Positions 54,841 to 63,406 of a stretch of DNA of 64,000 nucleotides are shown here, piece after piece. Location of the stretch: NCBI GenBank assembly GCA_947473045.1, contig CANJCO010000025.1:1-64000 (forward strand), given 5' to 3'. Numbering within the stretch: position 1 is the first letter of the stretch; each line of letters begins with the position of its first letter. This DNA is from Myxococcales bacterium. GTDB taxonomy: Bacteria; Myxococcota_A; Polyangia; Polyangiales; Polyangiaceae. The notes beneath the pieces are model-generated. The model saw nothing but the letters and a program-made list of their open reading frames with translations, was not told the origin of the DNA and did no database searches. Both the position numbers and the translations under genes were made by a program.

Positions 54841-54873
54841 AAGGGATCGGGAAACCGGTCCCTTCTGCTTTTT
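54841..54873 (+). terminator. Intrinsic terminator after tsf
   Basis: AAGGGATCGG (54841-54850) pairs with CCGGTCCCTT (54855-54864) around a GAAA loop with one G-U pair. A T run (54869-54873) follows. It ends the rpsB-tsf unit. Confidence 0.85.
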
Positions 54874-54915
54874 GTCGGTCGGCGCGCGGCGTCCGGCTCG
54901 TGCTACGAGTCATGT

Positions 54916-55827
54916 ATGCGCCTCTGCGCCGTGAGCGTCGACCTCGACGAGATCCCGAATTACTTTCAGATTCATGGCCTGTCACCCGGGGGCGCCGCCG
55001 CCACCGCGGTGTACGACGTGGCCATTGAGCGCTTGCTCTCGCTGTCGCAGCACGCGCGCGTACCGCTGACGCTCTTTGCGGTCGGACGCGACCTCGAGCG
55101 CCCGGAGTCGGCGGCTCGCCTTCGTGATGCCTTCGCGGCCGGTTGTGAGATCGCCAATCACTCGCTCGACCATTTCTATGACCTCACAAAACGGCCGCGC
55201 GAAGAAATCCGCGCGCAGATTGCGGGCGGTGCGCAGGCCATCGAACGTGCGGTAGGGACGGCGCCGGTGGGCTTTCGCGCGCCCGGCTATACGGTCACCG
55301 ACGAGGTGTTCGATGTGCTGGCGGAGCTGGGCGTGAGCTACGACTCCTCCGTGTTTCCATGCCCCGCGTATTATGCGGCCAAGACCGCGGCGATCGCCCT
55401 TTATGCGGCGCGCGGCAGGCCGAGCCGAAGCGTGATCGACACTCCGAGCGTGCTGCGCGCTCCGACGCGTCCGTACTTTGTGGGCCGGCCCTACTACACG
55501 CGGGGAGAGGGGCTGCTCGAGCTGCCCATTCAGGTCACGCGTGGCCTGCGCCTGCCGTTCATAGGCACCAGCGTTACGCTCGCCGGGGCTGACCGCGCGC
55601 GGCTTCTGGCGCGCATGTGCGTGGGCGAGCCCCTCGTGAACCTTGAACTCCACGGCATCGACGTGCTCGACGCATCCGACGGCCTCGAAGCCCTTCGTCC
55701 CCATCAGCCCGACGTGCGCGTGGCCCACGCCCGCAAGCTTGACGCGCTAAGCGCCGTCATCGACGTGCTTCGCGGCGAGGGCTACGCGTTCGTGACGATG
55801 CGCGATGCGGCAGCCGCCTTCGTTTGA
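54916..55827 (+). CDS. Polysaccharide deacetylase (NodB-type)
   Basis: 303 aa. NodB motifs are in order: SVDLDE (Asp9/Asp11), NHSLDH with metal His82/His86, and GFRAPGYTV. It resembles the PgdA/PuuE-like branch that removes acetyl groups from surface N-acetyl sugars. No signal peptide, so it may act in the cytoplasm on precursors. Confidence 0.85.
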   Translation: MRLCAVSVDLDEIPNYFQIHGLSPGGAAATAVYDVAIERLLSLSQHARVPLTLFAVGRDLERPESAARLRDAFAAGCEIANHSLDHFYDLTKRPREEIRAQIAGGAQAIERAVGTAPVGFRAPGYTVTDEVFDVLAELGVSYDSSVFPCPAYYAAKTAAIALYAARGRPSRSVIDTPSVLRAPTRPYFVGRPYYTRGEGLLELPIQVTRGLRLPFIGTSVTLAGADRARLLARMCVGEPLVNLELHGIDVLDASDGLEALRPHQPDVRVAHARKLDALSAVIDVLRGEGYAFVTMRDAAAAFV

Positions 55828-55851
55828 AGCGAAAGACAGGCGACTGCAGCA

Positions 55852-56742
55852 CTACAGATCGCTGCCGGTTTTGTGAGGTGGTTTCGGCGCCATTTTGGGC
55901 GGCGGGCCGGGGAGAGGCCTGGCGGGCGACTTGTTCGGGTAGGTGCCGTTGACGAAACGCTCGAGCACCGGGGCGATGTTGGCAGCTTCGTTGTCGTCCC
56001 ATTCGTCGGCGCTGATTCCGTCACCCACCCACAGGGCCACGCCGCCGCCGCTCTTCGGCTTTTGAGCGACCCGCCAGAACCACGGATAGCTCGGGCGCGA
56101 CAGCCCGAGGCTGCTCAGATCGGCTGAAAACTCGGTGGCCTCGGCGCGCACGAGGCGGACCTTCGACAGCACGCGTTGCAGCTCCGCGTCGGGCAGGGCG
56201 GCGTCGAACTCGGAGCACGCGGTCGCGCCCTTCGAATATATGTAGAGTACAGTCGTCTCGCCCGCGGCGGCTCCCTGGGCGATCTCGCCGACGAGCTGCG
56301 CTTCGAGGCCGCCGGCCCCTCGCGACAACTCGACGGTATGAATGGCGCCGGCCGACAGCGGCGCGACGTACGCGGTTGGCGGTACGTAGGGCGGTGGCCC
56401 GGATGGCGACGCGCCCTTACCGATCGCCGAGAACATCGCGACGTTCAGCGCGATATAAGCGATCGTGCCGAGCGACGTCAGGCTGCCCATGATGATGCCG
56501 CTGATCGCGAGACCGCCGCCGCCGAGCGTCCCGCCCGAGCGCGAAATGTCGCGCTGGCTCATCACGCCGACGATGATCGCCGGAATGCCGGTAATGATCC
56601 CCGTGCAGCAGAACATGCCGAGAAGGCCCAAAACCAACGAGATGATGGCCTTGCTGTCGGTTTGCAGCGGCGGCGAATACAGCGGCCCGTGCATCATGGG
56701 TGGCGGCCGGGGCGGAGCCTGGGGATACGGACCGGGCGACAT
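55852..56742 (-). CDS. DUF4190-type membrane protein with thioredoxin-like domain
   Basis: 296 aa. Pro-rich N-terminus, then two membrane helices with AIISLVLGLLGMFCCTGIIT and GVMSQRDISRSGGTLGGGG, as in DUF4190 proteins. The C-terminal part (about 135-270) looks like a thioredoxin-fold domain without a CxxC pair. Function unknown. Confidence 0.65.
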   Translation of the reverse strand: MSPGPYPQAPPRPPPMMHGPLYSPPLQTDSKAIISLVLGLLGMFCCTGIITGIPAIIVGVMSQRDISRSGGTLGGGGLAISGIIMGSLTSLGTIAYIALNVAMFSAIGKGASPSGPPPYVPPTAYVAPLSAGAIHTVELSRGAGGLEAQLVGEIAQGAAAGETTVLYIYSKGATACSEFDAALPDAELQRVLSKVRLVRAEATEFSADLSSLGLSRPSYPWFWRVAQKPKSGGGVALWVGDGISADEWDDNEAANIAPVLERFVNGTYPNKSPARPLPGPPPKMAPKPPHKTGSDL

Positions 56743-56778
56743 GCAGAGACTCAGTCTAGCACTGCGGCGCGCCTTCGG

Positions 56779-57567
56779 TCAGCGGCGCTTGGGCGGCGGA
56801 ATCACGTCATAGGAGACTCCCGATTTTTGTATGAAGTCGCGGGCGAGCTCGCTGTCGCCGTGGGCGAGCTGCTCGGGCGTGCCGCGCGCCACGATTTGCC
56901 CGCGAATGACGAGGAGCGCCTGATGCGCGATTCGAAAGCAGCTCGCGATGTCGTGGGAGATGACGATCGAGGTCACGCCGAAGCGCTCGCGCATCTCTTC
57001 GATCAGGTCGTCGACGAGGCGGCTCGTGAGCGGATCGAGGCCGCTCGTGGGCTCATCGTAGATGAGAATCGGAGGCTCGAGCATGAGCGCGCGCGCGAGG
57101 CCTACCCGCTTGCGCATGCCGCCTGACAGCTCGCTCGGAAACTTCTTCTCGACGTCAGGATCGAGGCCGAGCAGTCGAAGTTTTTCGACGACGCGCTCGC
57201 GGATCTCTTTGCGGGGCAGCGAAGTGTGTTCGACGAGCGGGAAGGCGACGTTGTCGAGCACCGTGAACGAGTCGAGCAGCGCGGCGTACTGGTAGACCAT
57301 CCCGAATTTCTTACGGACCCGGTTGAGCGCGCGCTCGCCGAGCGGCGTGATGTCTTCGCCGTCGATGAAGACCTTGCCGCTCGTGGGCTTCTCGAGCGCC
57401 ACGATGATGCGCAGAAGGGTCGTTTTTCCGGCCCCTGAACCGCCGATGATCACCGTGGTTTCGTTGCGTCGCGCGACGAGCGAGATGCCCTTGAGCACCT
57501 CGGCGTCGCCGAACTTCTTGCGCACGTCGTCGAGGACGACAATTTCGTCGGGGTCGCTGGGCGGCAT
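56779..57567 (-). CDS. ABC transporter ATPase, MlaF-like
   Basis: 262 aa. Walker A GGSGAGKTT, signature LSGGMRKRVGLARAL, Walker B ILIYDEPTSGLDP and H-loop VISHD are complete. The Q-loop region MVYQYAALLDSFTVLDNVAF is characteristic of MlaF, the ATPase of phospholipid transport to or from the outer membrane. The permease and MCE partners (MlaE, MlaD) are not adjacent. Confidence 0.87.
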   Translation of the reverse strand: MPPSDPDEIVVLDDVRKKFGDAEVLKGISLVARRNETTVIIGGSGAGKTTLLRIIVALEKPTSGKVFIDGEDITPLGERALNRVRKKFGMVYQYAALLDSFTVLDNVAFPLVEHTSLPRKEIRERVVEKLRLLGLDPDVEKKFPSELSGGMRKRVGLARALMLEPPILIYDEPTSGLDPLTSRLVDDLIEEMRERFGVTSIVISHDIASCFRIAHQALLVIRGQIVARGTPEQLAHGDSELARDFIQKSGVSYDVIPPPKRR

Positions 57568-57619
57568 CGGGCGCTCGTTATAGCCTTGACGCCGGCACGC
57601 CGCGACGCACGATGCAGCG

Positions 57620-58372
57620 GTGAAGCGTCCCGGTTTTTTTCACGGCGTCGCCGCGTTTTATGCAGGGGTCGGGTTCGTGGCCACGACGCCGCGGGTATGG
57701 CTCCGCGCGGTCATGCCGATCGCGAGCCTGCTTGCGGTTGGGAGCGGGCTTGGCCTCGGAGGCGTGTGGCTCAGCGTTCGTGCAGCCGATCACATCGCTG
57801 GCGGGTCAGGCTTTTTGGCTGAGAGCGGGCACTTTTTGGTGGCCCTGTCGCTTTCGCTCGTGGCCGTCGCGATCGCGGCGGTGGTTGGTTTGACGCTCGC
57901 CCAGCCGCTCAGCAGCTCGGCGCTCGACGGGCTCGCGCAAGCGCAAGCCGAGGCGCTTCATTGGCCTCCGTGGCCCGTGCAATCACGCGGGGCTTCGTTC
58001 GGGCGATCGCTCCGTTCGGCGCTGGTCGGTCTCGGGGCGTGGCTCTTCGCCACGGCGGCTCTCGGGCTCGTCGGGCTCGTGATTCCCGGCGCAGGTGTCG
58101 TCACAGCGCCGCTCGAGTTGCTGGCTTCCGCGCTGCTGGTCGCCTGGGATCTGCTCGACTATCCGTGCGGCCTCGCGGGGCTCGGAATGCGCGAGCGACT
58201 GCGCTGGATGCAGGCGCACCCGGGCGCGACCGTGGGCTTTGGACTGGTAGGTGCGAGCTTTGCGCTGATGCCCCTGGTCGGGCTGCTCGTGCTGCCTTTC
58301 GGCGTCGCGGGAGCCACGCGGCTCTTTACGAGCGCGCCGCCGGTCAGCGCGCCCCTCCCGCGCCCGGGTTGA
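57620..58372 (+). CDS. EI24-like integral membrane protein
   Basis: 250 aa from GTG. It has several hydrophobic segments, with GVAAFYAGVGFVATTPRVW and MRERLRWMQAHPGATVGFGL resembling the EI24/CysZ-like group (sulfate or unknown transport). Family membership is by pattern only. It is divergent from the MlaF-like gene. Confidence 0.6.
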   Translation: MKRPGFFHGVAAFYAGVGFVATTPRVWLRAVMPIASLLAVGSGLGLGGVWLSVRAADHIAGGSGFLAESGHFLVALSLSLVAVAIAAVVGLTLAQPLSSSALDGLAQAQAEALHWPPWPVQSRGASFGRSLRSALVGLGAWLFATAALGLVGLVIPGAGVVTAPLELLASALLVAWDLLDYPCGLAGLGMRERLRWMQAHPGATVGFGLVGASFALMPLVGLLVLPFGVAGATRLFTSAPPVSAPLPRPG

Positions 58373-58390
58373 GCTAGGGTTGGCGGCGCT

Positions 58391-59089
58391 ATGCCAGCAC
58401 CTCGCCCCGCCACCGCAAAAAAAGGCGATTTTGGAAACGCGACCCGGGCAAAGAAGCGGCTGGTAACCGCGCGGCAGCCGCTGACGCGGGAGCGCATCTC
58501 GCTCGCGGCGCTCGAGCTCATCGAGCGCGGTGGCCTCGATGCGTTCAGCACGCGTCGTCTGGGTGCCGCCCTCGGCTGTGAGGCGATGGCGCTCTACAAT
58601 CACTTTCCGAGCAAAGACGCGGTGCTCGACGCCGTGGTCGGTCGCATGATGGACAAACTCGTGATTCCGCCCCGGCACGCGAACGGGTGGGTTGAGCGCG
58701 CGCGCGCCTTTGCGCGGTCGTACAGGGGCCTGTCGCGCCTTCATCCGAAGGCGTTTCCGCTCCTCGCGACGCGTCGGTTCAACACGCCGTCGACGCTTCG
58801 TCTGCTCGACGGCATTTTTGCTGCGTTCGCGGAAGACGGCATCGCCGGTCGCGATGCAGCGTACGTGTTTCGCACCCTTTCGAATTTTTGCGGAGGCACG
58901 GCGCTCGATGAGCTCGCCGGGCTTCGTCAGGCGGCCGAGGCGGCGCCGGACTGGACGACGCTCGGTTTACCGCACCTCGCCAGCGCGGCGCCGTGGCTGT
59001 CTCCGCCAAACTTCGACGACGCGTTCGAGGTCGGTCTCGATGTGCTTCTCGGTGGTTTGAGCCGCCGCATCGTGCCGGGCGCCGTCTGA
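58391..59089 (+). CDS. TetR-family transcriptional regulator
   Basis: 232 aa. Helix-turn-helix at about 35-80: ISLAALELIERGGLDAFSTR then LGCEAMALYNHFPSKDAVLD. The C-terminal ligand domain resembles the TetR_C group and is unlike any visible target. It starts 19 bp after the EI24-like gene and may regulate it. Confidence 0.83.
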   Translation: MPAPRPATAKKGDFGNATRAKKRLVTARQPLTRERISLAALELIERGGLDAFSTRRLGAALGCEAMALYNHFPSKDAVLDAVVGRMMDKLVIPPRHANGWVERARAFARSYRGLSRLHPKAFPLLATRRFNTPSTLRLLDGIFAAFAEDGIAGRDAAYVFRTLSNFCGGTALDELAGLRQAAEAAPDWTTLGLPHLASAAPWLSPPNFDDAFEVGLDVLLGGLSRRIVPGAV

Positions 59090-59184
59090 GCGCCAAGTCT
59101 GGGGGGGGGCGCAGTTTTGGCGCGATTGCGAGCGGTTTTCGTGTACCCTCGGGCCCGACTGCTGTCTGCAGAAGGAGAAATATT

Positions 59185-59403
59185 ATGGCGAATGACGAAC
59201 AGAAGCCGTGGATGATGACGTTGATCCTGTGCCTTGTCGCAGGGACCCTCGGCGTGCATCGTTTCTACGTTGGTAAGACTGGCTCGGGCGTTGCGATGCT
59301 GCTCACGTTCGGCGGCTGCGGCATCTGGACGCTGATCGATCTCATCATGATCGTCACCGGCAAGTTCACCGATGGTCAGGGCCGTCCGCTGCTCAAGCAG
59401 TAA
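59185..59403 (+). CDS. TM2 domain protein
   Basis: 72 aa from MANDEQKPWM, with GAAGGAG upstream. Two membrane helices, VAGTLGVHRFYVGKTGSG and GGCGIWTLIDLIMI, with the conserved Gly-Asp-type turn, are the TM2 signature. Function unknown. It is followed by a terminator. Confidence 0.85.
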   Translation: MANDEQKPWMMTLILCLVAGTLGVHRFYVGKTGSGVAMLLTFGGCGIWTLIDLIMIVTGKFTDGQGRPLLKQ

Positions 59404-59437
59404 CGTCAGGCGCGGGCCAGGCCCGCACCGTCAAGGC

Positions 59438-59482
59438 AAAGGGAGCGCCGCGGTGAAATTCGCGGCGGCTCCCTTTTTCTTT
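59438..59482 (+). terminator. Intrinsic terminator after the TM2 gene
   Basis: AAAGGGAGCGCCGCG pairs with CGCGGCGGCTCCCTTT with one bulged base around an 8-base loop, followed by five T, C and three T. It also separates the convergent glycosyltransferase gene. Confidence 0.85.
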
Positions 59483-59505
59483 ACGGCCGCCCAACCGGCG
59501 CGCGG

Positions 59506-62505
59506 TCAGAGCTCGGCGCGTATGAGCACGAACTTGTTGCACAGCTCTTTGTCGGTCAATTCCCGGTAGTTTTTGCCAGCCACTTCGCTGCGCAGTCCGC
59601 CGGTCCGCGAGTGTTCGGTTACGAAGAACACGACCTTTGTGCCTTTTTCGCGCTGCGATTTGACCCACGTGGTGAACGTGGCGCCGCTTGAGACGAACGC
59701 AGGCACCTTGTTGCTCGTGTAGAAGTTTTCGCCTTTCCAGTTCATCTGGTAGGCCACGAGCGGCTCGTCGCTGCCTTTGCGGTTGTCGTAGTAGGCCTGA
59801 ATGAGCTCGTGCTGGCCCCAGTGCGGCGCTGTGCGCACCATGTAGACGTCGACGCCCCATGCGGCCCAGACGAAAGCCAGCGAGAGCATTGCGACCACCG
59901 CGTAGCGCCGCGCCACGCGAACCGTCAGCAGCAGCCCGAGCGCGCAGGCGATGAGCACAAAGGCCGTAATGACCGCGCCAAAGTCGAGCGAGTCGGGCCA
60001 CGTGCGGCGGTAGTTGTACGTAAACAGCTGCAGCAGGCGAATGGCGCCCGGTTGGTCTGCGTTGTCGGGCTTGATGGCGAGATCGCGGCCAACGATCGCG
60101 ATGACCATGACGCTCGCGAGCGCGGCGGCACCGATCATGAGCCCTTCGTGGGAGCGTGACGCATCCGGCGGACCGCCCGCTTCTGCGGGGGCGACGTCAG
60201 CGAGCGACGACACTCGCACGATCGCGAACCGCGCGACGATCGCAGCGATCACGAGGCCGATTCCCGCACCGAGTACCTGCTTGTCGAAGCTGCCCCAGTG
60301 CGTGACTTTGTCGCCCCACGCGCTGCCGCCGATCCACGCGGTGAGCAGCTCGACTCCGATCATCGACAGGCCCGCTCCGGCGACGAACAGGGGCAGCCAG
60401 CCGACTCCGCGCCACAGGCGCTTTCCGTCGAGTATGTCGCTGAGCACTACGCCGATTAGCGCTGCGACGGGCGGCACGGCTGGGAAAATGTAGTGGTGAA
60501 ACTTGGTGCCCATGAACGAAAACAGGGCGAACGCGAAGACGAACCACATCACAAAAAACACGCTGGCGTCGGAGCGCGCGCGCCCTCGGCCTTCGCCCTG
60601 GCGCAGCCAGTAGACGAGTCCAAGTGGAGCGAGGCCCGTCCACGGGAAGACGGCGTAGCCGAGCTGCCAGACGTAGAATCGGAAGCTCGTGTCGTCGCCC
60701 TCGTTGGTGTCGTGCACGTGGCTGAACGCGCGGTTGAACATGTCGTGAAAAATGAGCCGGTCGGTGAACGGTGAGCCGTGCCGAACGTACATCGCGACGA
60801 ACCAGGGCAGGGCCACGACGCCGATGATCGCGATGCCGCTGACGAGCTCGAAACGGAGCAAATCGCTCCAGCGACGGCGCGTGCCGACGTAGGCGAAGCC
60901 GCAAATCATCGGGAGCGCGAAGCCGGCGGGCCCTTTGCCCATCGTGGCGATCGCGGCGAAAAACCAGGCCGCGAGGAAATACATGCGCTGGCGGCGTCGC
61001 TCGCCCCAGTTCATGTAGAGCAGCCCGACCACGAGCGCGGTCCACATGAGCGCCTGGACGACCGGCTCGAAGCCGCCGAACAGCCTCAGCACGATGCCCT
61101 TGACGTTCTCGGGGTGCACGCCCGCGGCCTTCGGAATCGAGGCCGGATTGGTGAGCGTGCACGCCTCGTTTCCGGGGTTGCCGCAGTTGCCCATGCCGCT
61201 GCCGCTGCGAAACTCGTCCCAGTGGGCGCGGAAGCCGTGCGCGCCGTTGCCGTGAAGCACCAGCTCGAGGTTTCGTGACAGCAGGTAGACGATTTCGGGG
61301 ATGGCGCAAATGAGCACCGTGCCAAACACGAGGTGCCACGCTGACAGTCGCAACCTGGTCGCGCCGACGTTGACCTCATACAGTTTGAGCTGCGCGTCTG
61401 GCTCGGTGTTGAGCCCGAGCAGGAGCAGGCCCATCGCGCCGGTCATCGGCGCGACGAACGGCATGTCGGTCATGGTCTGGTGGGCGAGGAAGAACCAGTC
61501 CGGCATGGTCGCCAGAACGGCCCCCGCGAGCAGCCCGGCGCGTCGCCCAAACACCCGCGCGACGCCCTTGTAGAACAGGTACATCGCGATGACGGTCAGC
61601 AGAAAATTTGGCGCCCGCACGACCCACTCGGGGTGTGCGTTGGCGAGTCCGCCCGCACCGATGAGCATTTGATCGGGCTGAAAATGGGTGCCGAGCGACG
61701 CCATCGCGAGCGCCTGCATCCAAAAATTGAGGATCGGCTTCGACCAGAACCACCCGTCTTGCGCCCACCACAGCGAGATCCAGTCGTTGCGGGCCAGGAT
61801 CTCGCGGGCGACTTCGCCGTAGTGCGTCTCCCACGGGTCCCACAGCGAGTAGCTGCCGAGCGTGGGCAAGTAGAGCACGCCCGCGAGGGTGACGATCCAA
61901 AAGCCATGGCGGTGCCACAGCGCGCGCGGGGCGCCCGTCTCGTCGGTTGCCCACGGGCCGAGCTTCACGCCCGCGTCGAACACGCTCGCGACGAGGCCGA
62001 CGAACGCGACCGTCACGATGATGCTCCAATGCCACTGATGCCCGACACCGCTCTGCGCGCCCGCGAGCGACAGCCCGAAGAGCACCAGTGCGACGATAAG
62101 CGTGCTCAGCGGCGTCGTGACCGCGGCGAGTGGGGTCGTCGACTTCACGTCGTCGGTCCGCGCGTCGTCGAAGCTTCCGGCGATATCCATGACCCCGAAC
62201 GCGGCGATCGCAGCCAAAACAAGGCCGACCGGCACTCCGGCCCGGAGCTGTCCGTCGTGGGCCATGAGCAGAAAGAGCATGAACGACGAGGCGAGCGTGG
62301 TGATGCCGCCGCGCGTCCATCGCAGCCGGTTGCCGCGAGCAAACAGCGTATCGGCCGGAGGTTCGTCGGCGCGAACGGGGGGCTCGTCGGGCGCGTTCGG
62401 AGCAACCTCGGCGAGACTCGCGTCGAGGGCGCGTTCGTCGGCCGCGGGTGCGTCGCTGGCGTCGGGGAGGCCGTCGGTTTCGTGCTGGTCGGACGTTTCG
62501 GACAT
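59506..62505 (-). CDS. ArnT-like GT-C glycosyltransferase, extra-long
   Basis: 999 aa from MSETSDQHET. A disordered acidic N-terminus, then four membrane helices (about 65-215) not found in the family core. Then YSLWDPWETHYGEVAREI with acidic Asp223 and Glu226, FWSKPILNFW and PNFLLTVIAMYLFYKG, as in ArnT/GT39 enzymes, which transfer sugars from undecaprenyl phosphate. A C-terminal periplasmic domain starts after about residue 870. The usual length is 500-600 aa. Probably lipid A or surface-glycan modification. Confidence 0.78.
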   Translation of the reverse strand: MSETSDQHETDGLPDASDAPAADERALDASLAEVAPNAPDEPPVRADEPPADTLFARGNRLRWTRGGITTLASSFMLFLLMAHDGQLRAGVPVGLVLAAIAAFGVMDIAGSFDDARTDDVKSTTPLAAVTTPLSTLIVALVLFGLSLAGAQSGVGHQWHWSIIVTVAFVGLVASVFDAGVKLGPWATDETGAPRALWHRHGFWIVTLAGVLYLPTLGSYSLWDPWETHYGEVAREILARNDWISLWWAQDGWFWSKPILNFWMQALAMASLGTHFQPDQMLIGAGGLANAHPEWVVRAPNFLLTVIAMYLFYKGVARVFGRRAGLLAGAVLATMPDWFFLAHQTMTDMPFVAPMTGAMGLLLLGLNTEPDAQLKLYEVNVGATRLRLSAWHLVFGTVLICAIPEIVYLLSRNLELVLHGNGAHGFRAHWDEFRSGSGMGNCGNPGNEACTLTNPASIPKAAGVHPENVKGIVLRLFGGFEPVVQALMWTALVVGLLYMNWGERRRQRMYFLAAWFFAAIATMGKGPAGFALPMICGFAYVGTRRRWSDLLRFELVSGIAIIGVVALPWFVAMYVRHGSPFTDRLIFHDMFNRAFSHVHDTNEGDDTSFRFYVWQLGYAVFPWTGLAPLGLVYWLRQGEGRGRARSDASVFFVMWFVFAFALFSFMGTKFHHYIFPAVPPVAALIGVVLSDILDGKRLWRGVGWLPLFVAGAGLSMIGVELLTAWIGGSAWGDKVTHWGSFDKQVLGAGIGLVIAAIVARFAIVRVSSLADVAPAEAGGPPDASRSHEGLMIGAAALASVMVIAIVGRDLAIKPDNADQPGAIRLLQLFTYNYRRTWPDSLDFGAVITAFVLIACALGLLLTVRVARRYAVVAMLSLAFVWAAWGVDVYMVRTAPHWGQHELIQAYYDNRKGSDEPLVAYQMNWKGENFYTSNKVPAFVSSGATFTTWVKSQREKGTKVVFFVTEHSRTGGLRSEVAGKNYRELTDKELCNKFVLIRAEL

Positions 62506-62584
62506 GGGCGCGCGATCGCTTAGCAACTTTGCGGCTTAACGACTAGACCGCCCCCGAAATACCGGCGTTGCAGGGGGCGGGGGC

Positions 62585-63367
62585 TCACTGCCCCGTAAAC
62601 GCGGCCGGCCGCTTGTTCAGGAACGCCTCCATGCCCTCGCGTTGATCGCGCGTGCCGAAAAGCGAGGCGAACGCCTGCGCTTCGAGCTCGTTGGCGACTT
62701 GCAGCGTCACGTCGGCGCCGCGGGCGAGCACGCGCTTGCACTGGGCGACGGCGACAGGGCCCCGGCTCGCGATGAGTCTCGCGACTTCGGCGACCTTGCC
62801 GAGCAGCTCGCCGTGCGGCACCACCGAATTGACGAGGCCGATGCTCCGCGCCTCTTCGGCGCCGATGATGGCCCCCGTAAAGCACAACTCGCGCGCCCGA
62901 CCGATGCCGACGCGCCGCGCGAGGCGCTGGGTGCCGCCGAAACCGGGGATGACGCCCAGGCTGACTTCGGGTTGGCCGAACCTGGCCTTTTCGCTCGCGT
63001 AAATGAAGTCGCACGCGAGCGCGATCTCGCAGCCTCCGCCGAGCGCGAATCCGTTGACGGCCGCGATGATCGGAAAGCGCGCGGCTTCCATGCGCGCGCC
63101 GACCGCGTGGCCCAGGTCGGCGAAACCCTTCGCTTCCGACGTGGACATCGCCGCCATGGCCGCGATGTCCGCGCCAGCGGCGAACGCCTTTTCGCCGGCG
63201 CCCGTGAGGATGAGGACCTGCACCGAAGCGTCGGCCTCGAGCGCGGCGATTGCTTCGCCGAGCTCGCGCACCAGCGTCAGATTGAGCGCGTTGAGTTTGT
63301 CGGGGCGGTTGAGGGTGACGGTGGCGACCGCGCCCTCGCGCGCGGTGAGCAGCGTTTCGTGGGTCAT
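62585..63367 (-). CDS. Enoyl-CoA hydratase/isomerase
   Basis: 260 aa crotonase. Both catalytic Glu residues are in place: Glu114 in GFALGGGCEIALACD and Glu134 in FGQPEVSLGVIPGFGGTQRL. FAAGADIAAM is the oxyanion-hole loop. It should hydrate crotonyl- or longer enoyl-CoA. It lies 39 bp downstream of the dehydrogenase gene in the same direction, making a beta-oxidation or butyryl-CoA pair. Confidence 0.9.
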   Translation of the reverse strand: MTHETLLTAREGAVATVTLNRPDKLNALNLTLVRELGEAIAALEADASVQVLILTGAGEKAFAAGADIAAMAAMSTSEAKGFADLGHAVGARMEAARFPIIAAVNGFALGGGCEIALACDFIYASEKARFGQPEVSLGVIPGFGGTQRLARRVGIGRARELCFTGAIIGAEEARSIGLVNSVVPHGELLGKVAEVARLIASRGPVAVAQCKRVLARGADVTLQVANELEAQAFASLFGTRDQREGMEAFLNKRPAAFTGQ

Positions 63368-63406
63368 GCCCAGCCGCTTAGCACGATCGCCCCGAAAACA
63401 GGCCCT

